From JBBQKF01 sp038326615 (lineage in GTDB: Bacteria; Bacillota; Clostridia; Saccharofermentanales; UBA5734): a DNA stretch of 9,200 bases. Below the pieces are notes generated by a model. The model was given only the letters and a program-made list of their open reading frames with translations. It made no database searches and was not told the origin of the DNA. The stretch lies in assembly GCA_038326615.1 (NCBI GenBank), contig JBBQKF010000099.1, forward strand, positions 1 through 9,200, given 5' to 3'. Below, in pieces: positions 1 through 5,291 of this stretch (the first letter of the stretch is position 1; the number at the start of each line of letters is the position of its first letter). The translations under genes and the position numbers were made by a program.

Positions 1-11
1 GTCTGCCTTTT

Positions 12-45
12 TGGTGGCATATGGTATGTGTCATGGTGGCACATG
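12..45. repeat. short direct repeat, 2 x 12 bp
   Basis: TGGTGGCATATG (12-23) and TGGTGGCACATG (34-45) match at 11 of 12 positions and start 22 bp apart, about two helical turns. They lie at the left edge, upstream of the TnpW-like ORF and recombinase. Repeats with this spacing can be protein-binding sites, such as a recombinase arm site or a repressor operator, but nothing else supports that here. No strong promoter was found between 46 and 209. Confidence 0.4.
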
Positions 46-209
46 AATGTTAACTAACCATCTTAAGTATTATTATTACAGAAGAGAGAAATAAATATTT
101 ATAGAGAAAGTAAAATCTGGTTCTAAAAAACGTCTTCTCAATGGCTACTACTTGAGGAACAATATTGGGAAGGACTTCCAATGCATCATGAAAGGAGTTA
201 AACGAGCAT

Positions 210-449
210 ATGACCAGATTGAAATCCAGACATTTTAAGGAAAGCAACAAGATCAAATTTATCATCAGCGAAAGGTATTCAGGCAGTATAAATCCAAAAG
301 ACATTTTTGTCAGATTATTCATTTCGGAACACAATTTAAATCCCAACGAAATATGGACTTCGGAACAGAAAATTGATACAATAGCAAGTAGTCCACAGCA
401 TGTGGATAAAGACAATTCCCAAGCATCAAATTGTTCCCGAAAGGAGTAG
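210..449 (+). CDS. small TnpW-like protein upstream of serine recombinase
   Basis: This 79-aa basic protein has no signal peptide or membrane segment. The ATG at 210 has an AAAGGAG site at 191-197, rather far upstream with a 12-nt spacer. Residues about 16-43 (IKFIISERYSG through FVRLFISE) resemble the short TnpW module of Tn4451-type elements, a beta strand ending in S-x-x-(Y/F) followed by an amphipathic helix ending RLI. TnpW-like ORFs commonly sit next to TnpX-type recombinases; their role is unknown. The stop (447-449) is two bases before the recombinase ATG at 452, and the recombinase ribosome site (AAAGGAG, 440-446) lies inside the end of this gene, so the two are probably translationally coupled. 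The family call rests on pattern similarity only; the location argues for a real gene. Confidence 0.55.
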   Translation: MTRLKSRHFKESNKIKFIISERYSGSINPKDIFVRLFISEHNLNPNEIWTSEQKIDTIASSPQHVDKDNSQASNCSRKE

Positions 450-451
450 AA

Positions 452-862
452 ATGGAACAATTGGGAATAAATCAGACCGGCTGTAGCGCAGCTATTTACT
501 GTCGCCTCAGCAAGGATGACGAACAAGCAGGTATGAGCGTCAGCATTCAGACACAGAAGATGATGCTGGAGAAATATTGTCACGAACAGGGGTTTCCCAT
601 CTACGATGTGTACATGGATGATGGGTATTCCGGACTGAACTTCAACCGTTCTGAATTCAGCCGATTACTGACAGATATTGACCAGAGCAGGATTAACCTT
701 GTTATCACAAAAGACTTGAGCAGACTGGGTAGGGATTACATTCAGACAGGCTACTATACCGATATTTATTTCAGCAAAAAAAGGTTAGGTATATCGCAGT
801 CAACGACGGAGTGGATACTAGCAGAGACGATAACGACATCGCACCATTTAAGAACATTCTAA
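452..862 (+). CDS. large serine recombinase, N-terminal catalytic half (frameshifted)
   Basis: This is the resolvase/invertase catalytic domain of a TnpX-like large serine recombinase, an enzyme that excises or integrates mobile elements through a 5'-phosphoserine intermediate. The motif AIYCRLSKDD carries the nucleophile, Ser20 counted from the ATG at 452 (codon 509-511). QTQKMMLEKYC, DDGYSGLNFNR and ITKDLSRLGRDYIQTGYY are further hallmarks of the domain. The ATG at 452 is preferred over an in-frame TTG at 431 because AAAGGAG ends five bases before it. After YTDIYFSKKR the reading leaves the family pattern, runs about 24 unrelated residues and stops at 862. The family sequence resumes in the -1 frame as VRYIAVNDGVDT. 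With the downstream half the protein would be about 538 aa, normal for the DUF4368-containing group. As it stands this is a truncated protein without DNA-binding domains. Confidence 0.88.
   Translation: MEQLGINQTGCSAAIYCRLSKDDEQAGMSVSIQTQKMMLEKYCHEQGFPIYDVYMDDGYSGLNFNRSEFSRLLTDIDQSRINLVITKDLSRLGRDYIQTGYYTDIYFSKKRLGISQSTTEWILAETITTSHHLRTF
776..782 (+). other. frameshift at A7 homopolymer in the recombinase
   Basis: Seven consecutive A residues followed by GG mark where the recombinase changes frame. Upstream codons read AGC AAA AAA AGG; the family-like continuation needs CAA AAA AAG GTT AGG TAT, a -1 change. A lost A (A8 to A7), polymerase or ribosome slippage on the A run, or a sequencing error would all look the same. 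Both sides remain well conserved, so the lesion is recent, programmed or artefactual. Confidence 0.8.
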
Positions 863-2067
863 ATGACCTCTACGCCAAAGACCTTTCTCGGAAGGTGAAG
901 TCTGCCAAACATCAGAGAGCCTGTAGTGGATTCTATATCAGCGCACAGCACCCATATGGGTACAAAGTCAACCCTTCGAACAGGAATCAGCTCATTGTGG
1001 ACGAAGAACCTGCAGCCATCGTCAAGGAAATGTTCCGGCTGGCTATTACCGGACACAGCATCATGCAAATCAGCAGAGTTTTAACTGAAAGAAAAATTAT
1101 CATTCCATCCGCTTACAAGGCTCAAAACGGAGATACCCGATTTTCACGGTACAACAAAAGCATAAATCCAGACAGCATTTATGAATGGTGCTATGAGACC
1201 GTTAAAGCAATTTTGAAAGACCAGGTAAATATTGGGGATATGGTCAATCACAAATTCGAGATTGTTAGCTACAAAACGAAAGAACGGCTGACGGTACCGA
1301 AAGATCAGCGTATTGTGGTGGAAAACACCCATGAAGCGATTGTAAGCCGGGAAGATTACAACAGAGTTCAGGATTTTATCAAAATGCGGCACAGACCAAA
1401 AAGGCATCATTTTGAGAATTCATTCAAAGACCTTGCGTTCTGCGCTGAATGCGGACACCGAATGGCGCTCATGATGAAAGAAAGAATAACAGGAACTCAC
1501 GCACTTATTCGGTGCGTGCACCGCTACAAGAATCCCGCAGAATGTCAGCATTTTCATTATATCTATTATGCAGATCTTTACGATGAAGTGCAAAAGAGGA
1601 TTCGAAAGATTGCAAAAGGAATCGAAAGTGGTGAACTGCTGACCAGTATCAGGAAACAGTCAACCAAACAAGTAAAAACAGACAAGCTGGAGACGGAAAA
1701 AACAAAGATCAACCATCGATTGAGAATCCTGGCAAAGATCATAAAAAAACTATATGAAGATTTTGCCTGTGATCTGCTGGATACAGAAAACTATCACAAG
1801 ATGCTCAGCGATTACACCCGGGAACAAAAACAGCTGTCACAGCGAATCGATTTGATCCAAAGTGAACTGGACCGAAAAGACGAATATACGGACGGACTTC
1901 AAAAGCTGGGAGAAGTACTTCAAGAATACCTCAACATTGAAACACTGACCGCAACCATGCTCAATCAGTTGATTGAAAGAATCGAGATCGGGCACCTGGT
2001 AACGGTAAATGGAGCCAAACACCAGGAAATCAACATTATTTACCGGTTTATCGGAACAACTCTTTAA
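811..2067 (+). CDS. large serine recombinase, C-terminal DNA-binding half (frameshifted)
   Basis: This is the remainder of the recombinase, with family-like sequence already from about 781 (KVRYIAVNDGVDT). The GTG at 811 is only a nominal start, an internal Val with no ribosome site. Domain order from residue 1 at 811: end of the catalytic domain and linker helix (DNDIAPFKNILNDLYAKDLSRKV); the Recombinase domain (about 40-190, including HPYGYKV and EEPAAIVKEMF); a zinc ribbon with Cys211, Cys214, Cys235 and Cys245 (FCAECGH ... RCVHRYKNPAEC); a charged predicted coiled coil (about 280-365) of the kind that controls integration versus excision; and a DUF4368-like end (HQEINIIYRFIG). All expected parts are present, so apart from the frameshift the enzyme looks functional. 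It would be made only if the A7 shift is corrected. Confidence 0.87.
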   Translation: MDTSRDDNDIAPFKNILNDLYAKDLSRKVKSAKHQRACSGFYISAQHPYGYKVNPSNRNQLIVDEEPAAIVKEMFRLAITGHSIMQISRVLTERKIIIPSAYKAQNGDTRFSRYNKSINPDSIYEWCYETVKAILKDQVNIGDMVNHKFEIVSYKTKERLTVPKDQRIVVENTHEAIVSREDYNRVQDFIKMRHRPKRHHFENSFKDLAFCAECGHRMALMMKERITGTHALIRCVHRYKNPAECQHFHYIYYADLYDEVQKRIRKIAKGIESGELLTSIRKQSTKQVKTDKLETEKTKINHRLRILAKIIKKLYEDFACDLLDTENYHKMLSDYTREQKQLSQRIDLIQSELDRKDEYTDGLQKLGEVLQEYLNIETLTATMLNQLIERIEIGHLVTVNGAKHQEINIIYRFIGTTL

Positions 2068-2101
2068 CTTACAAACATTGTTTTTGAATTTTGAAAACAA
2101 C

Positions 2102-2135
2102 ACCACGAACAATTGATGCTTTAAATTGTCGTGGT
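2102..2135. repeat. imperfect inverted repeat between recombinase and Rhs fragment
   Basis: Arms ACCACGAACAATT (2102-2114) and AATTGTCGTGGT (2124-2135) are complementary apart from one bulged A, around a 9-base loop. No T-run follows, so it is a poor intrinsic terminator, though it could slow transcription leaving the recombinase. It abuts the point where Rhs-like coding resumes and could instead mark an element end or recombinase-binding site. Confidence 0.6.
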
Positions 2136-2796
2136 TACATATATAAGTCCAGCCGAAACTGGACTTTACTATCTACAAAGTAGGTATTATAATCCTGAAA
2201 CTTGTCGCATGTTGAATGCGGATGGTATGGTTTCGACAGGGCGAGGACTAATTGGAACAAATATGTTTTCCTATTGCAATAATAGCCCTATTATTTTACA
2301 AGATGATAAGGGACGAAGACCAGATGTCAATGGCGGAATTGGACGAGAAACAAAAGAGGAGAGACAACAATCTTTTGATGCAATGAAATCAATTTATTCA
2401 AACAAAACTCATCCGAAAAATTATACAACACAGATAGGAATAAGGATAACAGGAGCATGTGCTCTCCGTGTTGAGTCTTCAATTGCATTTGTTACAGATA
2501 ATAAAGGTAATAAAGATTTACAAATTACTATAGGCGGTTTAGCAGGAACTCCAACGCTAGGCCCGTCTATATTTGTTGGTTATTCAGATGCAAATAGTAT
2601 TGATGAACTATTAGGATTAGGCATGGATTGGGGAACATCTATAGCGGGATTTGGCGGTGATAATTTTTATGGATACCATTCTTATTCAGGTAAAAACTAT
2701 AGTGTCGGAGAAGGCACTATTGAAATTCATACAGATATTACCTATACATTTTCGTTAAAAGAAGCATATTATTGGGTGGTTGAATTATTCAAATAA
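2131..2796 (+). CDS. orphan Rhs C-terminal tip (end of Rhs core plus unrecognised C-terminal domain)
   Basis: Residues 9-22, counted from a GTG at 2131, read ETGLYYLQSRYYNP, the hallmark near the end of the Rhs/YD-repeat core, and NMFSYCNNSP at about 48-57 is the usual next motif. The closing core motif, normally DPxG, is altered here to DDKG. Everything upstream in the Rhs protein (thousands of bases of YD repeats) is missing: an in-frame TAA lies at 2122-2124, and neither the GTG nor the first ATG (2209) has a convincing ribosome site. In polymorphic toxins of this type the core forms a shell and the variable C-terminus is the toxin. The C-terminus here (about 65-221) is glycine-rich and beta-like (ITIGGLAGTPTLGPSIFVGY) and I do not recognise it. 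It is probably a silent cassette or a decayed gene end; the activity of the domain is unknown. Confidence 0.75.
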   Translation: MVTYISPAETGLYYLQSRYYNPETCRMLNADGMVSTGRGLIGTNMFSYCNNSPIILQDDKGRRPDVNGGIGRETKEERQQSFDAMKSIYSNKTHPKNYTTQIGIRITGACALRVESSIAFVTDNKGNKDLQITIGGLAGTPTLGPSIFVGYSDANSIDELLGLGMDWGTSIAGFGGDNFYGYHSYSGKNYSVGEGTIEIHTDITYTFSLKEAYYWVVELFK

Positions 2797-2823
2797 TTAG
2801 TTGCAAATTGAGAGGATAAATAA

Positions 2824-3438
2824 ATGAATAATATGATAATTGACATTAAAATGGACTTATTAAGTGGGGAAGTTATTTTGTGGTCAGGCAAACCTAGTAT
2901 TAAAAAGGTATTCAATTCAATTGACTTTATTTTAATTCCACTTGGTATAATATGGACTTTTGGAGGAATATTTTATCAAAAAATGGCGAATGATATAAGA
3001 CTCATGGCAATAAATGTATCAGAAATTGAAAAATTTATTTATTTAATACCCATATTAATTGTAACACCAGTCATCCTATTAGGTTTATATTTATTATTTA
3101 TACGATACTTAGTTAAGGTGTTTATAAAAAGCAAAACACGTTATATACTGACTAATTGCCGTATATGCATTATTCAAAAGGGGATTTTGAAAAGAGAAAA
3201 ATATTTAAATATCAAAAATATTGAGGTTGTTGATATATATAAAAACAAGAATAATATCGGAACACTATTTTTCAAGAAAACTCCTCAAATAATTAAGGAT
3301 ATTAGTATTATTTTGATGGAAATCCCATGGATACCTACCAATTTTAATAGTTTTATTTTTTTTGATTTAACAGATGCAATCAATGTTAAAGAGGTTATCG
3401 ATAATTGTAAAAACCAAGAAAATATAACTAACGCATAA
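2824..3438 (+). CDS. two-TM protein with bacterial PH-like domain, candidate immunity protein
   Basis: This is a 204-aa membrane protein. The ATG at 2824 has AGAGG at 2811-2815 with an 8-nt spacer. Residues 12-28 (LLSGEVILWSGKPSIKKVF) resemble the lead-in of bacterial PH-domain proteins. Two hydrophobic stretches follow, about 33-51 and 72-95. Then YILTNCRI (107-114) and KGILKREKYLNIKNIEVVDI fit the Y-x-(L/V)-T-(N/D)-x-R-(I/L) signature and strands of a DUF304/bPH2-type domain. Such domains sit at the cytoplasmic membrane face; molecular function is mostly unknown. It begins 27 bp after the Rhs tip on the same strand, the usual position of an immunity gene in Rhs toxin modules. Immunity to the preceding domain, perhaps at the membrane, is an inference from position only. 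The gene is very AT-rich, like the Rhs tip and unlike the recombinase. Confidence 0.7.
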   Translation: MNNMIIDIKMDLLSGEVILWSGKPSIKKVFNSIDFILIPLGIIWTFGGIFYQKMANDIRLMAINVSEIEKFIYLIPILIVTPVILLGLYLLFIRYLVKVFIKSKTRYILTNCRICIIQKGILKREKYLNIKNIEVVDIYKNKNNIGTLFFKKTPQIIKDISIILMEIPWIPTNFNSFIFFDLTDAINVKEVIDNCKNQENITNA

Positions 3439-3893
3439 ATGTGTAGTTGATTTTGAATTGTAAAGGGTTACCACATATTAAAATGGCAGCATGTAGTAAT
3501 AGGGTGTGTGAAAAACAATGATAGCAGGCAGTTTGTAACTTTATAAAAACTTATTGCCGAAATCGTATCCGGTAGTGTGTCCTGAAAAGCACAGTTGAAA
3601 CGTGGAAAGATGCAAACTCAACTGAATTATGATTTGTAAAAGATAGAGAATGTCCACCGAATTATGCAACAAATATAACAAATATTCAAGGAGATGTGAC
3701 AGAATGTAGGTTTGTCAAACATATTGGACAGAATAAGATTTGAGTTGAAAATGTTTTAGTTGAACAATTTAAAAGTCCTGCCGTTATATTTACGACCCAA
3801 GCAAACCAAATAAAATGAATCAAAGAATTCATAGAAATTATAAATTTATAGTCTATATGCAAAGAGACATATTTTAAAATTATTTATTAAAAG
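3439..3893. other. 455-bp spacer between convergent gene groups, no intact gene
   Basis: AT-rich DNA separates the plus-strand Rhs/PH pair from the minus-strand sugar operon. I see no intact gene, tRNA, CRISPR or strong GC-rich terminator. It contains a degenerate coding remnant (3633-3818, listed separately) and a 12-bp AT palindrome, TATAAATTTATA, near 3840-3851. The sugar operon must terminate here or beyond, but no classical hairpin plus T-run was found. Confidence 0.6.
3633..3818 (+). pseudogene. degenerate coding remnant of unknown family
   Basis: One frame runs from 3633 to a TGA at 3816-3818 with a single internal stop (TGA at 3741-3743) and protein-like composition: DRECPPNYATNITNIQGDV, then TECRFVKHIGQNKI, the stop, then VENVLVEQFKSPAVIF. 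It has no start codon or ribosome site and a stop directly upstream (3630-3632). A CGA to TGA change would explain the internal stop. I do not recognise the family. It could be the tail of another displaced Rhs cargo or immunity gene, given the neighbours, or chance openness in AT-rich DNA. Confidence 0.3.
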
Positions 3894-5291
3894 TTATCTT
3901 TTTGCATTTAGCTCTTGAAGTTCGTCGACATTTATATCCCCGCGTTCTTTTAGTTCGACAAGAATTTTTTCGTACATTTCCTTATCAATTTTGTATTTGA
4001 AGAGATAAACAAGATAGCCTATAACGATGAAAAATATCGGAAGAACAAGCATTGAAAATTTCATCATTAGAAGTCCACTTTCGGTTACATCGGATGGCTT
4101 TATCGCAGCATTGATTCCCGAAAGAATAATTGTAACATTTACTATACTACTCCCAATTGCAGCTCCCATCTTATTAATGAAAGGCTGTAATGAAAGAGTT
4201 ATGCTGTTATTGCGTTTGCCAAATTTCCACTGACCATATTCAATAGTATCGGTAAGGAACATAAGCATAAGTAATTGTATGAAAGCTTGTCCGACAAAAA
4301 GAAAAATTCCGGAGGTTCCAATAAACGCCATATTCATTGGTGAAAAAAAGAAAATGATATATCCAATCACAACGAGAACAGTAGCCCCTGTGTATAATTG
4401 TTTCCTATTGAAAAATTTGCTGAAAAATGGAAATACAAGCAGTGCAAGAATTTGTGAAACGCCAAGAATAAGTGCAAAAATTCCGTACATGTTTTCATCT
4501 TTGTATGCATATTTAAAAAAGTAAAGCCCAAAGCTTGTTGTGGTCGTATATCCAATCATAAAAAGAACCATTGCAATAGCTGTGTATAATAGCTGGTCGT
4601 TTTTGAAAATGACAGTAATCATATCTTTGAGTGTGGTCTTTTCCTCGATTTTAAAAGCGGTTCGATCTTCTTTGACTCCTAATAACGTGATGCATTGTCC
4701 AATCCAGAGAATTGAAGCGATGATAATAGTAAAAACAAAATATCCGGTTTTCATACTGCCAAAAGCTTTGCCTAAAGCATTTGTTATTGGGATAATTCCA
4801 GCAACAACTGAAAACAAGCCAACATTTGCAAAAATACGGGCAAGCGCTCCGATTTTCTCGCGTTCTTTTTGATCTGTTGTAAGAGTTGGCATCATTGACC
4901 AAAATGCGATATCATTCATAGTAAAGAAAACATCCCATAATACATAAAGAATGGCAAATAAACTTACAAAAGCTGCACCAGTAAGACCGAAATCAGTAAA
5001 CATAAGTATTGTTACAATCCCCGAAAACAATGCTCCGAATCCAATCCAGGGCTTAAACTTTCCGAATTTCGTGTTGGTGTTGTCAACAATCGTACCCATA
5101 ATTGGGTCATTAATTGCATCAAAAATTCTTGCGACAAGGAAAATTCCTGTAATCCACCACATTATGCTGTCAGGCAATTGTAAAATATCGGTAAGATAAA
5201 AAATCAGGTACATACTTACAAGACTGTATGACATGTCCCTCCCGATGGTTCCAAGGCTAAATGCGTACTTGTTCTTAGTAAAAACTTTCAT
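3894..5291 (-). CDS. GPH-family (MelB-like) sugar:cation symporter
   Basis: This 465-aa, 12-TM permease belongs to the glycoside-pentoside-hexuronide:cation symporter family of the major facilitator superfamily. GTIGRDM near the N-terminus puts Asp19 where E. coli MelB has Asp19. RIFDAINDPIMGTIVDNT carries Asp58 and Asp62, matching MelB cation-site Asp55 and Asp59, followed by the FGKFKPW loop. MNDIAFWSMMPTLT carries Asp127, matching MelB Asp124. DTIEYGQWKFGKRNNS in the second half is also a family signature. Its ATG (5289-5291) overlaps the alpha-galactosidase stop (5288-5290) as ATGA, with a purine-rich stretch (GAGGAAGGG) upstream as ribosome site, so the two are translationally coupled. 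The likely substrate is therefore an alpha-galactoside such as melibiose or raffinose, driven by Na+ or H+. The family is well supported; the substrate is inferred from the neighbour. Confidence 0.92.
   Translation of the reverse strand: MKVFTKNKYAFSLGTIGRDMSYSLVSMYLIFYLTDILQLPDSIMWWITGIFLVARIFDAINDPIMGTIVDNTNTKFGKFKPWIGFGALFSGIVTILMFTDFGLTGAAFVSLFAILYVLWDVFFTMNDIAFWSMMPTLTTDQKEREKIGALARIFANVGLFSVVAGIIPITNALGKAFGSMKTGYFVFTIIIASILWIGQCITLLGVKEDRTAFKIEEKTTLKDMITVIFKNDQLLYTAIAMVLFMIGYTTTTSFGLYFFKYAYKDENMYGIFALILGVSQILALLVFPFFSKFFNRKQLYTGATVLVVIGYIIFFFSPMNMAFIGTSGIFLFVGQAFIQLLMLMFLTDTIEYGQWKFGKRNNSITLSLQPFINKMGAAIGSSIVNVTIILSGINAAIKPSDVTESGLLMMKFSMLVLPIFFIVIGYLVYLFKYKIDKEMYEKILVELKERGDINVDELQELNAKR

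Noticed and set aside
127..200. Short open frame (QWLLLEEQYWEGLP) before the TnpW-like ORF as a gene remnant
   Set aside because: It is only about 20 codons long with a stop on each side and no recognisable family; too short to support.
50..583. Minus-strand 177-codon open frame including ALEVLPNIVPQVVAIEK
   Set aside because: Most of it is antisense to the recombinase catalytic domain and the TnpW-like ORF, with no good start context; the protein-like stretch is probably chance.
4027..5199. Several plus-strand frames opposite the symporter and galactosidase genes
   Set aside because: They are antisense shadows of conserved transporter and GH36 sequence with no ribosome sites.
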